This document shows positions 1 to 9,346 of a DNA stretch of 64,000 nucleotides, piece after piece. The stretch comes from Ectopseudomonas khazarica (lineage in GTDB: Bacteria; Pseudomonadota; Gammaproteobacteria; Pseudomonadales; Pseudomonadaceae). Within the stretch, counting starts at the first letter, position 1; the number at the start of each line of letters is the position of its first letter. The DNA lies in assembly GCF_004521985.1 (NCBI RefSeq), contig NZ_SBHZ01000002.1, positions 248,001 to 312,000 of the forward strand, written 5' to 3'. The translations under genes and the position numbers were made by a program. The notes beneath the pieces are model-generated. The model saw only the letters and a program-made list of their open reading frames with translations, was not told the DNA's origin and did no database searches.

Positions 1-352
1 CCGCCGCATGGTCCTCGGCGCGCCAGCGGCCGAGCAGGCCGCGCCAGGGGAAGCGTCCCAGGCGCACCAGCTCGCGTACGGTCAGCCCGGCGACGTCCGG
101 CAGGTGTTGCGGCAGGAACGCCACGCGCCGGGCGAAGTCACGGGCGGAGAAACGCGCCAGGGGCTGATCATCGAGCTGCAGGCTGCCACGCGTCGGCTCC
201 AGCTGACGCGCCAGCAGGTTCATCAGGGTGGATTTGCCCGAGCCGTTGTGGCCGAGGATCACGGTAAAGCGATCACCCTCGAGGTGCAGCTCGTCCAGGG
301 CCAGGGTCACCCGCTCGCCACGGCGGACTTCGATATCACGCAGCTTCAGCAC
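1..352 (-). CDS. ABC transporter ATP-binding protein, iron/siderophore type (3' end outside window)
   Basis: The reading frame runs off the left edge, so only about the first 117 residues are present. Residues near 37-45 form a Walker A motif (GHNGSGKST) and FLPQHLP follows as the Q-loop region. The sequence resembles FecE/FhuC/FepC ATPases that power uptake of iron chelates across the inner membrane. I chose a GTG start (MLKLRDIEV) because it gives a normal ABC N-terminus and has a G-rich stretch just upstream. A second frame starting with ATG at 432 or 411 encodes a plausible short N-terminus (MPDLHPLFDV) but stops at about residue 29. It would join this frame after a one-base insertion in a G run near 360-365. 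An AT-rich Fur-like region lies upstream. Substrate is not determinable here. Confidence 0.8.
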   Translation of the reverse strand, partial: MLKLRDIEVRRGERVTLALDELHLEGDRFTVILGHNGSGKSTLMNLLARQLEPTRGSLQLDDQPLARFSARDFARRVAFLPQHLPDVAGLTVRELVRLGRFPWRGLLGRWRAEDHAA

Positions 353-460
353 GACGAGGTCCCCGCCAGGCTGCGCACGGTCACATCGAACAGGGGGTGA
401 AGGTCGGGCATCGCGACGAATCCGGGCGACATGAGATAAAGAGGGGCGAATTTAATCATC

Positions 461-490
461 GATACGCATATGCATCAAATTATCATTCGC
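461..490 (-). promoter_or_regulatory. possible Fur-binding / promoter region upstream of the ABC ATPase
   Basis: This is a short AT-rich patch in GC-rich DNA between the MFS gene and the ABC ATPase. On the minus strand it contains AATGATAAT (479-487), the core of a Fur box, and an imperfect dyad GATRC...GYATC at 461-476. I count 11 of 19 matches to the classical Fur consensus. Iron regulation fits the ATPase downstream but is inferred only. Confidence 0.4.
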
Positions 491-500
491 CACTGAAGTC

Positions 501-1661
501 TCACGCCGTGCCGGGCTTGCGCACCAGCAAGGGGAACAGCGCAGCCGTCAGCACCAGGCCGGCCGCCCCCACCCAGAACGGCACGACCTGGCCGTAATGA
601 CTGACCAGCAGGCCGGCACCGTAGGCCGAGCCCATGTTGCCCAGGCACTGGAAGATGTTGATCTTGCTGAAATCCACCGCGTAGTGCTCCGGCGAGCTCA
701 GCTCGAACAGCAGCGCATCGAGGCGCACCGTGACCTGATACAGCGCCCAGCCGAACAGCACCCGCCCGAGCAGGATCAGCCACTGGTCGGCGAAGCCCTG
801 GATGAAGGTGGCGACGGCGCCCAGCAGCAGGCCGGCGAGGATGCCGTCACGGGTGTTGCCCTGCCGGGTCGCACGACGTCCCCACCACAGTGCCAGCACG
901 GCCACCGCTCCCGGCAGCGAATAGACGAAGCCAGCGGCCATCTCGCTGTTCCAGTGCGCCACCTGCTGCCAGTAGACGGCGAAGAACGGTCGGGTGATGT
1001 AACCCACGCAGTAGAACAGCAGCATCACCACGCACAGCCGGTAGATGGCCGGCAGGCTGCGCGCCGTGTTGCGCACCGGTGCCTCGTCGCTCGCAGGCTG
1101 CTCGCCGGGCGCGGGCAGGTAGCCGCGCACCAGGTGCATGCAGATGGCCATCTGGATGAAATCGCCGGCCGCCATCACCAGGAACACGTCGCCGATGTTC
1201 ATGACCTGCAGGACCAGGCCACCCAGCGCGGCACCGAGAATGGCGCCGAAGTGCACCACCACCGACAGCGTGCCGATGGTCTGCGTGTGGTTGTCCTGCT
1301 GCTGCAGGCTCATCACGTAGGGGTACATCAGCAGGTAGCTGCCCTTGAACAGCACCATCACCAGCGACACCACCCAGAACAGCGGCAGCGAGTCGATGAA
1401 GTAGCAGGCAGCGGTGAGGCTGCCTGCCATGAACTGCGCGCTGATCAGGATCCGCACCGGGTGCACGCGCTTGGCCAGGCGCGCCCAGAGCGGAAACACC
1501 GCCATCACCACCAGGCTGACCACGGCCAGGTAGAGGCCGACGTACTGTTCCGGCGGATTGCCGAAGCGCTCGGCGAAATACTGTGGGTAGAACGGGATGA
1601 TCAGGTTATCGGTGATCACCGCCAGGGCGGTCATCATGATCAGGCAGGTACGCAGAGGCAT
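501..1661 (-). CDS. MFS transporter, possible siderophore exporter
   Basis: About 386 residues with roughly a dozen hydrophobic segments, typical of a major facilitator superfamily inner-membrane transporter. The start MPLRTCLIMMTAL was chosen because it leads straight into the first membrane helix. An upstream in-frame start would add about 52 non-hydrophobic residues. The loop WARLAKRVHPVR fits the MFS motif between helices 2 and 3. It is upstream of, and in the same direction as, an iron-type ABC ATPase. That neighbourhood is typical of siderophore export genes, but the substrate assignment is inference. It could equally export a drug or another metabolite. Confidence 0.75.
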   Translation of the reverse strand: MPLRTCLIMMTALAVITDNLIIPFYPQYFAERFGNPPEQYVGLYLAVVSLVVMAVFPLWARLAKRVHPVRILISAQFMAGSLTAACYFIDSLPLFWVVSLVMVLFKGSYLLMYPYVMSLQQQDNHTQTIGTLSVVVHFGAILGAALGGLVLQVMNIGDVFLVMAAGDFIQMAICMHLVRGYLPAPGEQPASDEAPVRNTARSLPAIYRLCVVMLLFYCVGYITRPFFAVYWQQVAHWNSEMAAGFVYSLPGAVAVLALWWGRRATRQGNTRDGILAGLLLGAVATFIQGFADQWLILLGRVLFGWALYQVTVRLDALLFELSSPEHYAVDFSKINIFQCLGNMGSAYGAGLLVSHYGQVVPFWVGAAGLVLTAALFPLLVRKPGTA

Positions 1662-1804
1662 CGGCAGCAATCGGGCAAGGCGGCAGGACCGCGCATGATG
1701 CCACTTCCAGGCAGGCGAACGCCAATACAGACGAGAATCAGAAAGGCTAACGCCAGGCATGCCGTGCAGCCGTCTGAGCCTGGTTAGTGATAAGCTCGCG
1801 CACC

Positions 1805-2602
1805 ATGAAAACGCCAAACTCCCGCCCCGTAGTGCTCTGCATGTCCGGCCACGACCCCAGCGGTGGTGCCGGCCTGCAGGCCGATATCGAAGCCCTGCTC
1901 GCCCAGGGTTGCCACGCCGCCCCGACGGTAACCGCGCTGACCGTGCAGGACACGGTCAATGTCAGCGACTTCCGCGTGCTCGACCGCGACTGGGTGCTGG
2001 CCCAGGCCCGCGCCGTGATCGCCGACCTGCCGGTCGCGGCAGTCAAGCTGGGCATGCTCGGTTCGGTGGAGATGGTCGATACCGTGCTCGAGGTGATGAG
2101 CCAGCTGCCCGGCGTACCGCTGGTCTGCGACCCGGTGCTGCGTGCCGGCGGCGGCGGCTCGCTGGGCAGGGACGACGTCGGCTACGCCATGCGCGAGCGG
2201 CTGTTCGCCGTGTCCACCATCGCCACACCGAACCTGCCGGAAGCCCGTATCCTGGCCGAACTGCCAGACGGCAGCGCCGACGCGTGCGCCGACAAGCTGT
2301 TGCCCTTCATCGAACACCTGCTGATCACCGGCGGCCACGGCGACGAAGCCGAGGTGCACAACCGCCTGTACAGCCGCGATGGCAGCCGCCACACCTTCAC
2401 CTGCGCCCGCCTGCCCGGCAGCTACCACGGTTCCGGCTGCACCCTGGCCAGCACGCTCGCGGGCCGCCTGGCCCTGGGCGAGGAACTGGTCAGCGCCGTG
2501 CGCAGCGCCCTCGACTACACCTGGCGCACCCTGCGCGACGCCGAACAACCGGGTCACGGCCAGTACGTGCCACGCCGCCTGCCCCTGGACTTCGGCGCAT
2601 GA
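1805..2602 (+). CDS. thiD: Hydroxymethylpyrimidine/phosphomethylpyrimidine kinase ThiD
   Basis: 265-residue cytoplasmic kinase that phosphorylates HMP and then HMP-P to give HMP-PP, the pyrimidine half of thiamine. The N-terminus [16 protein letters not shown] is the ThiD substrate-binding signature. [11 protein letters not shown] and the C-terminal GSGCTLAST, with its anion hole and catalytic region, are ribokinase-superfamily features. The ATG at 1805 is preferred over the one at 1787 because the protein then begins just before the first beta strand. Its stop overlaps the start of thiE by four bases (ATGA), so the two are translationally coupled. Confidence 0.95.
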   Translation: MKTPNSRPVVLCMSGHDPSGGAGLQADIEALLAQGCHAAPTVTALTVQDTVNVSDFRVLDRDWVLAQARAVIADLPVAAVKLGMLGSVEMVDTVLEVMSQLPGVPLVCDPVLRAGGGGSLGRDDVGYAMRERLFAVSTIATPNLPEARILAELPDGSADACADKLLPFIEHLLITGGHGDEAEVHNRLYSRDGSRHTFTCARLPGSYHGSGCTLASTLAGRLALGEELVSAVRSALDYTWRTLRDAEQPGHGQYVPRRLPLDFGA

Positions 2603-3222
2603 CCTTGCACGGCCTTTACGCCATCACCGACACCCCGTTGCTGGCCGGCGGCAAGCTGCTGCCCTACGCCGAGGCGGCCTTGCGCGGTGGCGCGCGCCTG
2701 CTGCAGTACCGCGACAAGTCCGGCGACGACGCCCGCCGTTTCGATGAGGCCCAGGCGCTGGCCGAGCTGTGCCGGCACCACGGCGCCATGCTGATCATCA
2801 ACGACGACCTGGAGCTGGCCGCACGCCTGGGCGTGGGCCTGCACCTGGGACAGGGCGACGGTTCGCTGGCTGCGGCACGTGCCCGCCTGGGCGGCGACTG
2901 TGTACTCGGCGGCACCTGCCATGCCCAACTGGAGCTGGCCGAGCGCGCCGTAGCCGAGGGCGCCAGCTACATCGCCTTCGGACGTTTCTTCAACTCCAAC
3001 ACCAAACCCGGTGCCCCTGCCGCCACCGTGGAGCTGCTGGATCAGGCCCGTGCGCGCTTCGACCGGCCCATCGTCGCCATTGGCGGCGTGAGCCTGGACA
3101 CCGCCCCTGGCCTGATCGCCCGTGGTGCCAGCATGGTCGCCGTGATCCACGCCCTGTTCGCTGCGGACTCCGCCTCCGAGGTGGAAGACCGCGCCCGCGC
3201 CTTCGCGGCGCTGTTCGATTGA
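2599..3222 (+). CDS. thiE: Thiamine-phosphate synthase ThiE
   Basis: 207-residue TIM-barrel enzyme that joins HMP-PP with thiazole phosphate to make thiamine monophosphate. Visible signatures are [11 protein letters not shown] (pyrophosphate-binding region), [16 protein letters not shown]-type GLHLGQGDG, and the C-terminal IVAIGGVSL with GASMVAVI phosphate-binding loops. The length is normal for the family. It overlaps thiD by four bases and precedes hemL by about 23 bases, forming one cofactor-biosynthesis unit thiD-thiE-hemL. Confidence 0.95.
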   Translation: MTLHGLYAITDTPLLAGGKLLPYAEAALRGGARLLQYRDKSGDDARRFDEAQALAELCRHHGAMLIINDDLELAARLGVGLHLGQGDGSLAAARARLGGDCVLGGTCHAQLELAERAVAEGASYIAFGRFFNSNTKPGAPAATVELLDQARARFDRPIVAIGGVSLDTAPGLIARGASMVAVIHALFAADSASEVEDRARAFAALFD

Positions 3223-3245
3223 CCCTTTTGCAGAGAGAACCCGTC

Positions 3246-4535
3246 ATGTCCCGCTCCGAGATCCTCTTCGCCAACGCCCAGAAGCACATCCCCGGTGGCG
3301 TCAATTCGCCGGTACGCGCCTTCCGCAGCGTCGGCGGCACCCCGCTGTTCTTCAAGCATGCCGAAGGCGCGTACGTGGTCGATGAAGACGACAAGCGCTA
3401 CGTCGACTACGTCGGCTCCTGGGGCCCGATGATCCTCGGCCACAGCCATCCCGAGGTGCTCGACTCGGTCCGTCGCCAGCTCGACCACGGCCTTTCCTAC
3501 GGCGCACCGACCGCGCTCGAGACCGAGATGGCCGAGCTGGTCTGCGGCCTGGTGCCGTCGATGGAGATGGTGCGCATGGTCAGTTCCGGCACCGAGGCGA
3601 CCATGAGCGCCATCCGCCTGGCCCGTGGCTACACCGGCCGCGACAGCATCATCAAGTTCGAAGGCTGCTACCACGGTCACTCCGACAGCCTGCTGGTCAA
3701 GGCCGGCTCCGGCGCCCTGACCCAGGGCGTGCCGAACTCCGCCGGCGTACCGGCGGCCTTCGCCAAGCACACCCTGACCCTGCCCTTCAACGACATCGAC
3801 GCCGTGGCCGAGTGCCTGGCCCAGGTCGGCAACGAAGTGGCGTGCATCATCGTCGAGCCGGTGGCTGGCAACATGAACTGCGTACCGCCGGCGCCGGGCT
3901 TCCTCCAGGGCCTGCGCGAGCAGTGCGACAAGCACGGCGTGGTGCTGATCTTCGACGAAGTGATGACCGGCTTCCGCGTCGCCCTCGGCGGCGCCCAGGC
4001 GCACTACGGCGTCAATCCCGACCTGACCACCTTCGGCAAGATCATCGGCGGCGGCATGCCGGTCGGCTGCTTCGGCGGCAAGCGCGCGATCATGGAATGC
4101 ATCGCCCCGCTCGGCCCGGTCTACCAGGCTGGCACACTGTCGGGTAACCCGCTGGCCATGGCCGCCGGCCTGACCACCCTCAAGCTGATCAGCCGCCCGG
4201 GCTTCCACGCCGAGCTGAGCGACTACACCTCGCGCATGCTCGCCGGCCTGCAGGAGCGCGCCGATGCCGCCGGCATTCCGTTCGTCACCACGCAGGCAGG
4301 CGCCATGTTCGGCCTGTACTTCAGCGGCGCCGACGACATCGTCACCTTCGCCGACGTGATGGCCAGCGACAGCGCGCGCTTCAACCGCTTCTTCCACCTC
4401 ATGCTCGAGGGTGGCGTGTACCTGGCGCCAAGCGCCTTCGAAGCCGGCTTCACCTCGATCGCCCATGGCGACAAGGAACTGGAGATCACCTTCGCTGCGG
4501 CCGAACGCGCCTTCGCCGAACTGAAAAAAGCCTGA
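3246..4535 (+). CDS. hemL: Glutamate-1-semialdehyde 2,1-aminomutase HemL
   Basis: 429-residue PLP enzyme that converts glutamate-1-semialdehyde to 5-aminolevulinate in the C5 tetrapyrrole pathway. The PLP-binding lysine is K265 in [12 protein letters not shown], the same number as in the E. coli enzyme. Other signatures are [13 protein letters not shown] at the N-terminus, [15 protein letters not shown] (phosphate binding) and [11 protein letters not shown]. An AGAGAGAA-like ribosome site precedes ATG 3246. The stop codon overlaps the next start (TGATG). Confidence 0.97.
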   Translation: MSRSEILFANAQKHIPGGVNSPVRAFRSVGGTPLFFKHAEGAYVVDEDDKRYVDYVGSWGPMILGHSHPEVLDSVRRQLDHGLSYGAPTALETEMAELVCGLVPSMEMVRMVSSGTEATMSAIRLARGYTGRDSIIKFEGCYHGHSDSLLVKAGSGALTQGVPNSAGVPAAFAKHTLTLPFNDIDAVAECLAQVGNEVACIIVEPVAGNMNCVPPAPGFLQGLREQCDKHGVVLIFDEVMTGFRVALGGAQAHYGVNPDLTTFGKIIGGGMPVGCFGGKRAIMECIAPLGPVYQAGTLSGNPLAMAAGLTTLKLISRPGFHAELSDYTSRMLAGLQERADAAGIPFVTTQAGAMFGLYFSGADDIVTFADVMASDSARFNRFFHLMLEGGVYLAPSAFEAGFTSIAHGDKELEITFAAAERAFAELKKA

Positions 4536-5167
4536 TGCAGTACAGCACCGCCTGCAGCGATGCCCTGCTGGCCATCGCCTGCGCCACGTGCGCCTGGCTC
4601 ATCGGCCGGGCCCGCGGGCGTCATGGCGAAGGCGATCAGCCGGCACTGTTCTGTGCACTGCTGGGCTTCCTGTTGCCGGCGGCGGCCGCCAGCGTCGGCG
4701 TGGTGCGCTACGGCTTCGACCCGAGCTGGCAAGGCGCACACCTGTGGCTGAGCCAGGCCAGTGCCTTCCTCGGTCTGCCACTGCTGGGCGCTGCGGCACT
4801 GGCGCTGGGCCGTGGCTGGGCCTGGAGCCGACCGAACTGGGGGCGCATCCTGCTTGGACTGTGCGCCTTCTTCGAGCTGTTCCGCCAGCTCGGCTACCTC
4901 GAGGACTACCGCCTGGCGCTGAATCTGCTCACCCTGGTGCTGATTCTCTATGCGGGCGCCATGCAATGGCCGCAGCGCCGCGCACTGCTCGCCGCCGTCG
5001 GTGTCGTGGGCCTGTTCCTGCTCGCCGGCATCGGAGTGGGCAGCACGGGCAAGATCGGCCCGCTGCTGCGCGTGGACCTGTTCCACGGGCTGCTCGCACT
5101 GGCCTATCCGCTGCTGGCCTGGTTGCTGCTGAGCCTGCCGGGAAGTGCGACGAAACAGGCTTTGTAA
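4535..5167 (+). CDS. Conserved polytopic membrane protein of unknown function
   Basis: 210 residues, nearly all hydrophobic, with about six to seven predicted transmembrane helices and short loops. I do not recognise a named family. Its start overlaps the hemL stop by one base (TGATG), so it is probably translated from the thiD-thiE-hemL message. In P. aeruginosa a hypothetical protein occupies the same place after hemL, as I recall. No catalytic motif is visible. A link to haem or thiamine metabolism is only suggested by position. Confidence 0.7.
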   Translation: MQYSTACSDALLAIACATCAWLIGRARGRHGEGDQPALFCALLGFLLPAAAASVGVVRYGFDPSWQGAHLWLSQASAFLGLPLLGAAALALGRGWAWSRPNWGRILLGLCAFFELFRQLGYLEDYRLALNLLTLVLILYAGAMQWPQRRALLAAVGVVGLFLLAGIGVGSTGKIGPLLRVDLFHGLLALAYPLLAWLLLSLPGSATKQAL

Positions 5168-5220
5168 CAAGCGGGCGGTTTATTCCATAATGCGCCGGTC
5201 GACACGCATCGCGTCGACCG
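5162..5220 (+). promoter_or_regulatory. sigma70-like promoter with a perfect 8-bp dyad at the start site
   Basis: TTGTAA (5162-5167) and CATAAT (5186-5191) are separated by 18 bases and look like -35 and -10 elements. Directly downstream, CGGTCGAC (5196-5203) and GTCGACCG (5213-5220) form a perfect inverted repeat with a 9-base loop. It could be an operator or a 5' leader hairpin for the Sel1-like gene starting at 5263. Confidence 0.5.
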
Positions 5221-5262
5221 GGCATGTCTCCCGCCCTGAACTGCCGAGGTCCCGTTATCCAG

Positions 5263-5811
5263 ATGAACCGCACCGGCCGCACCCTGTCACTGGGCTGCCT
5301 GTTGCTTTTCCTCCCGCTGTTTGCATCCGCAGGCGGCAACTCCCTGCTGATTCCCGCAACCGGCAGTTGCGCCCTGAACGCCACCCCCGACGATATGCCC
5401 GATGCACTGGCGAGCTGCCAGGAGATGGCGCGTGGCGGCGATATGCAGGCGGCCTTCGAGCTCGGCGAGTACTACTACGATGGCAAGCGCACCCCGCGTG
5501 ACCTCAAGCAGGCGCTGACCTGGTTCGAGCGGGCGTCGCTGCAGGGCCACGCCGAAGCGCAACTGCGCCTGGGCACCATGTTCTTCCGTGGCGAAGGCGT
5601 ACCGGCCAACAACGTGCAGGCCTATATCGTCCTGAAGATGGCGTCGGTCAATGGCTCGGACGAAGCCATGGACAGCGCCGACCTGGTATCGGCGCAGATG
5701 CGTCGCGACGAGCTGGAAATCGCCAGCCAGGTGCTGGGGCAGATCTTCCGCAGCTACCTGCTGGAACTGCAGACCGCCGAAGGTCGCTCGCCCTTCTCGC
5801 CGCTGCCCTAG
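5263..5811 (+). CDS. Exported Sel1-like (TPR-type) repeat protein
   Basis: 182 residues when started at MNRTGRTLSLGCLL, which gives a clean Sec signal peptide ending near FASAGG. Two Sel1-like repeats are visible, centred on AAFELGEYYYDGKR and AQLRLGTMFFRGEGV, with the usual A-LG-Y-GEGV spacing. Sel1 repeats are alpha-helical solenoids that mediate protein contacts, and exported forms act in the periplasm. The partner is unknown. The gene has its own likely promoter with a dyad (5162-5220), so it appears to be separate from the hemL operon. Confidence 0.75.
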   Translation: MNRTGRTLSLGCLLLFLPLFASAGGNSLLIPATGSCALNATPDDMPDALASCQEMARGGDMQAAFELGEYYYDGKRTPRDLKQALTWFERASLQGHAEAQLRLGTMFFRGEGVPANNVQAYIVLKMASVNGSDEAMDSADLVSAQMRRDELEIASQVLGQIFRSYLLELQTAEGRSPFSPLP

Positions 5812-5898
5812 AAACGCAGCCGCAGGCGGCAAGTCCCAGGTAACAGCCACGCCTACACCGAACCCACTTGCAGCTTATGGCTTGCGGCCTTCTTGCCG

Positions 5899-6222
5899 TT
5901 ACTTGTCCGGCATCGGCATGGGGAACGGCATCACGTTGCCGCCACCCTTGGCTTCGCTGATCTTCGCCGTGCCCAGGCGCTCCACCTCGTCGATGCGGAT
6001 GATCGCGTGCATCGGCACGAAGCTGCGTACCACGCCCTCGAACTGCGCCTTGAGCTTCTCCTCGCTGGGATCGACCACCAGTTGGCTACGCTCGCCGAAG
6101 ACGAACTCCTCCACCTCCAGAAAGCCCCACAGATCGCTCTGAAAGATCTGCTTGGCATACATCTCGTACACCTGGCCCTGGTTGAGGAAAATCACCTTGT
6201 AGATGGGGTCACGCTTGCTCAT
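5899..6222 (-). CDS. DUF1820 family protein
   Basis: 107-residue cytoplasmic protein with the compact hydrophilic sequence typical of DUF1820, a small proteobacterial family of unknown role. It starts MSKRDPIYKVIF and ends in an unusual Met/Pro-rich tail (VMPFPMPMPDK). It lies convergent to the Sel1-like gene and divergent from miaB, the position I recall for its P. aeruginosa counterpart. A good ribosome site (GAGTCTCC region) is less clear, but no alternative start is available downstream without losing conserved sequence. Confidence 0.8.
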   Translation of the reverse strand: MSKRDPIYKVIFLNQGQVYEMYAKQIFQSDLWGFLEVEEFVFGERSQLVVDPSEEKLKAQFEGVVRSFVPMHAIIRIDEVERLGTAKISEAKGGGNVMPFPMPMPDK

Positions 6223-6289
6223 GGAGACTCGAAGTCAGGAAAAACGGGGCGCGCAGGATAGCACAAGGCCGAAAGTTGCAAGCTAACGC

Positions 6290-6352
6290 AGCCCGGATGC
6301 AATCCGGGGATGCAGTGCCCCAGGACATCCCGCCCCGGATTGCATCCGGGCT
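6290..6352. repeat. perfect 20-bp inverted repeat (REP-like palindrome)
   Basis: Arms at 6290-6309 and 6333-6352 are exact reverse complements of 20 bases (core GCCCGGATGCAATCCGGG), with a 23-base spacer. Each arm is itself a short palindrome around TGCA. The unit lies in the 222-bp intergenic region between the DUF1820 gene and miaB. Similar GGATTGCATCC units are scattered in pseudomonad genomes. It may act as a REP element or bidirectional terminator. Confidence 0.75.
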
Positions 6353-6405
6353 ACCTGAGCCTCGGGAGTCATTCACCGCTTGTAGCCTGTTGCCTGCCTC
6401 TCCCC

Positions 6406-6411
6406 TATAAT
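6406..6411 (+). promoter_or_regulatory. -10 element of the miaB promoter
   Basis: A perfect TATAAT followed by GCGC lies 33 bases before the miaB start. The best upstream hexamer, TTGTAG at 6380-6385, is spaced 20 bases away, so the -35 element is weak. Confidence 0.5.
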
Positions 6412-6444
6412 GCGCGGTCATTTTTTAACCAACCAGACAGTGCC

Positions 6445-7788
6445 ATGACCAAGAAGCTCTATATCGAAACCCACGGTTGCCAGATGAACGAGTACGACAG
6501 CTCGCGCATGGTCGACCTGCTGGGCGAGCATCAGGCCCTGGAGGTTACGGAAAAGCCCGAAGAAGCCGACGTGATCCTGCTCAATACCTGCTCGATCCGT
6601 GAGAAGGCCCAGGACAAGGTGTTCTCCCAGCTCGGCCGCTGGCGCGAGCTGAAGCAGGCCAACCCGGACCTGGTGATCGGTGTCGGCGGCTGCGTCGCCA
6701 GCCAGGAAGGCGCCGCCATTCGCGACCGCGCGCCCTATGTCGACGTGGTGTTCGGCCCGCAGACCCTGCACCGCCTGCCGGAAATGATCGACGCCGCGCG
6801 CGTGACCAAGACCGCCCAGGTGGACATCAGCTTCCCCGAGATCGAGAAGTTCGACCGCCTGCCCGAGCCGCGCGTCGACGGCCCCAGCGCGTTCGTCTCG
6901 GTGATGGAAGGCTGCAGCAAGTACTGCACCTTCTGCGTGGTGCCCTACACCCGTGGCGAGGAAGTCAGCCGGCCACTGGCCGACGTGCTGCTGGAGATCA
7001 CCCAGCTCACCGACAAGGGCGTCAAGGAAGTCACCCTGCTCGGGCAGAACGTCAACGGCTACCGCGGCGAGACGCCGGATGGTCGCATCGCCGACTTCGC
7101 CGAACTGCTGCACGCCGTGGCCGCACTCGACGGCATCGAGCGCATCCGCTACACCACCAGCCACCCGCTGGAGTTCTCCGACGCGATCATCCAGGCCCAC
7201 GCCGAGATTCCGCAGCTGGTCAAATACCTGCACCTGCCGGTGCAGTCCGGCTCCGACCGCATCCTCGCGGCGATGAAGCGCAACCACACCGCGCTGGAGT
7301 ACAAGTCGCGCATCCGCAAGCTGCGCGCAGCGGTGCCGGACATCCTGATCAGCTCGGACTTCATCGTCGGCTTCCCCGGCGAGACCGAGAAGGATTTCGA
7401 GCAGACCATGAAGCTGATCGATGACGTCGGCTTCGACTTCTCCTTCTCCTTCATCTACAGCTCGCGCCCCGGCACGCCGGCCGCCGACCTGCTCGACGAC
7501 ACCCCGGACGAGGTGAAGAAACAGCGCCTGGCCCTGCTCCAGCACCGCATCAGCCAGAACGGTTTCGAGAACAGCCGGCGCATGGTCGGCACGGTGCAGC
7601 GCATCCTGGTCAGCGACTACTCGAAGAAGGACCCGGGCATGCTCCAGGGCCGCACCGAGCAGAATCGTATCGTCAATTTCCGTTGCGACAATCCGCGCCT
7701 GATCGGCCAGTTCGTCGACGTGCACATCGACGATGCCCTGCCGCACTCGCTGCGTGGCACCCTGCTGGACGCCGAGACCCTCCACTAA
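6445..7788 (+). CDS. miaB: tRNA-2-methylthio-N6-dimethylallyladenosine synthase MiaB
   Basis: 447-residue radical-SAM methylthiotransferase that adds the 2-methylthio group to i6A37 of tRNAs reading UNN codons. The N-terminal domain carries the first of its cluster cysteines at C12 ([11 protein letters not shown]). The radical-SAM cluster is C157-x3-C161-x2-C164 in [17 protein letters not shown], and a TRAM domain occupies the C-terminus. Length and cysteine numbering match the E. coli protein. The ATG at 6445 follows a -10 element by 33 bases. It heads the miaB-phoH-ybeY-corC-lnt series. Confidence 0.97.
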   Translation: MTKKLYIETHGCQMNEYDSSRMVDLLGEHQALEVTEKPEEADVILLNTCSIREKAQDKVFSQLGRWRELKQANPDLVIGVGGCVASQEGAAIRDRAPYVDVVFGPQTLHRLPEMIDAARVTKTAQVDISFPEIEKFDRLPEPRVDGPSAFVSVMEGCSKYCTFCVVPYTRGEEVSRPLADVLLEITQLTDKGVKEVTLLGQNVNGYRGETPDGRIADFAELLHAVAALDGIERIRYTTSHPLEFSDAIIQAHAEIPQLVKYLHLPVQSGSDRILAAMKRNHTALEYKSRIRKLRAAVPDILISSDFIVGFPGETEKDFEQTMKLIDDVGFDFSFSFIYSSRPGTPAADLLDDTPDEVKKQRLALLQHRISQNGFENSRRMVGTVQRILVSDYSKKDPGMLQGRTEQNRIVNFRCDNPRLIGQFVDVHIDDALPHSLRGTLLDAETLH

Positions 7789-7798
7789 CGTCGCGTTC

Positions 7799-7820
7799 GC
7801 CCACACTTTGCGTTGTGGGC
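7799..7820. terminator. short dyad between miaB and phoH
   Basis: GCCCACA (7799-7805) and TGTGGGC (7814-7820) can form a 7-bp stem with an 8-base loop just after the miaB stop. No T tract follows, so it is a weak terminator or an mRNA processing or stability hairpin. Confidence 0.35.
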
Positions 7821-7875
7821 AGCCAGCGTTATGCTGCCTTCAACTACCCAGCCAAGTGACGATCACGACATCACC

Positions 7876-8868
7876 TTGAACGCCTCCCTAGAACCCCATC
7901 GCTTCACCCTCGAACCCTTCGAGGCCCGCCGTTTCGCCAATCTCTGCGGCCAGTTCGACGAGCACCTGCGCCTGATCGAGGAACGCCTCGGCCTGGAAAT
8001 CCGCAACCGTGGCAACCAGTTCGAGATGCTCGGCAGCGCCGACAAGACCCTGGCCGCCGAAACCCTGCTGCGCAAGCTGTACCGCGAAACCAAGGCCACC
8101 GAGCTGTCGCCGGACCTGGTGCACCTGTACCTGCAGGAGTCCGGGGTCGAGGAGCTGGTCAACCCGAGCAACACCCCGCAGGTGACCCTGCGCACGCGCA
8201 AGGGCGTGATCAAGCCACGCGGCGCCAACCAGCAGCGCTACGTCAAGGCGATCCTCGACAACGACATCAACTTCGGCATCGGCCCCGCCGGTACCGGCAA
8301 GACCTACCTGGCCGTGGCCTGCGCGGTGGACGCGCTGGAGCGCGAGCAGGTGCGGCGCATCCTGCTGGTGCGCCCGGCGGTGGAAGCCGGCGAGAAGCTC
8401 GGCTTCCTGCCCGGCGATCTGGCGCAGAAGATCGACCCCTACCTGCGCCCGCTGTACGACGCCCTGTACGAGATGCTCGGCTTCGACCACGTGGCCAAGC
8501 TGATCGAAAAGCAGGTGATCGAGATCGCCCCGCTGGCTTACATGCGCGGGCGCACGCTCAACAATAGCTTCATCATTCTCGACGAAAGTCAGAACACCAC
8601 CGTCGAGCAGATGAAGATGTTCCTCACCCGTATCGGTTTCGGCTCCACTGCCGTGATCACCGGCGACATCACCCAGGTCGACCTGCCGCGCGGCACCAGG
8701 AGTGGCCTGGCGCACGTGATCGAGGTGCTGCGCGACGTCCCCGGCATCAGCTTCACCCACTTCCTGCCCAAGGACGTGGTCCGCCACCCGCTGGTGCAGC
8801 GCATCGTCGAGGCCTACGAACGCCACGATGCCCGCCAGCAGAGCAAGACCGAGGGCAAGGATGCTTGA
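7876..8868 (+). CDS. phoH: PhoH-like ATPase (YbeZ type)
   Basis: Cytoplasmic P-loop ATPase of the PhoH/YbeZ family, found next to the YbeY endoribonuclease and implicated in RNA metabolism. Walker A is GPAGTGKT near residue 136, and FIILDESQN supplies the Walker B region. From family memory the protein should begin MNAxLEPHRF, which matches a TTG start at 7876 (330 residues). An in-frame ATG at 7831 would add 15 residues of unlikely sequence, and neither start has a strong ribosome site. The stop overlaps the ybeY start. Confidence 0.9.
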   Translation: MNASLEPHRFTLEPFEARRFANLCGQFDEHLRLIEERLGLEIRNRGNQFEMLGSADKTLAAETLLRKLYRETKATELSPDLVHLYLQESGVEELVNPSNTPQVTLRTRKGVIKPRGANQQRYVKAILDNDINFGIGPAGTGKTYLAVACAVDALEREQVRRILLVRPAVEAGEKLGFLPGDLAQKIDPYLRPLYDALYEMLGFDHVAKLIEKQVIEIAPLAYMRGRTLNNSFIILDESQNTTVEQMKMFLTRIGFGSTAVITGDITQVDLPRGTRSGLAHVIEVLRDVPGISFTHFLPKDVVRHPLVQRIVEAYERHDARQQSKTEGKDA

Positions 8869-9340
8869 GCTGGATCTGCAGCTGGCCACAGACGGCCAGC
8901 ATCCTGACGCGGCCCTGCTGCGACGCTGGTGCGAACTGGCGCTGCGCCAGCGCACGGCCGATTCCGAGCTGACCATCCGCCTGGTCGACGAGGCCGAGGG
9001 CCGCGAACTCAACCACACCTGGCGACACAAGGACTACGCCACCAACGTATTGTCCTTCCCCGCCGACGTGCCGGAAGGCATTCTCGACATCCCACTGCTG
9101 GGCGACCTGGTGATCTGCGTACCGGTGGTCGAGCGCGAAGCGGCCGAACAGGGCAAGACGCCGGAGGCACACTGGGCCCACCTGGTGATCCACGGCTGCC
9201 TGCACCTGCTGGGCTATGACCACATCGAGGAAGATGAAGCCCTCGAGATGGAAGATCTGGAACGACAATTGCTCGCCGAACTGGGTCATGCCGACCCGTA
9301 TGCGGACGACGAATCTCCTATTGATAAGGATCCCGAGTAA
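8861..9340 (+). CDS. ybeY: Endoribonuclease YbeY (rRNA maturation factor)
   Basis: 159-residue zinc-dependent endoribonuclease involved in 16S rRNA 3'-end maturation and ribosome quality control. The metal site [11 protein letters not shown] (H-x3-H-x5-H) is intact, as is the preceding NVLSFP segment. The C-terminus is acidic. The ATG lies inside the end of phoH (8-base overlap), so translation is coupled to the PhoH ATPase. Confidence 0.96.
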   Translation: MLELDLQLATDGQHPDAALLRRWCELALRQRTADSELTIRLVDEAEGRELNHTWRHKDYATNVLSFPADVPEGILDIPLLGDLVICVPVVEREAAEQGKTPEAHWAHLVIHGCLHLLGYDHIEEDEALEMEDLERQLLAELGHADPYADDESPIDKDPE

Positions 9341-9346
9341 AACGCC

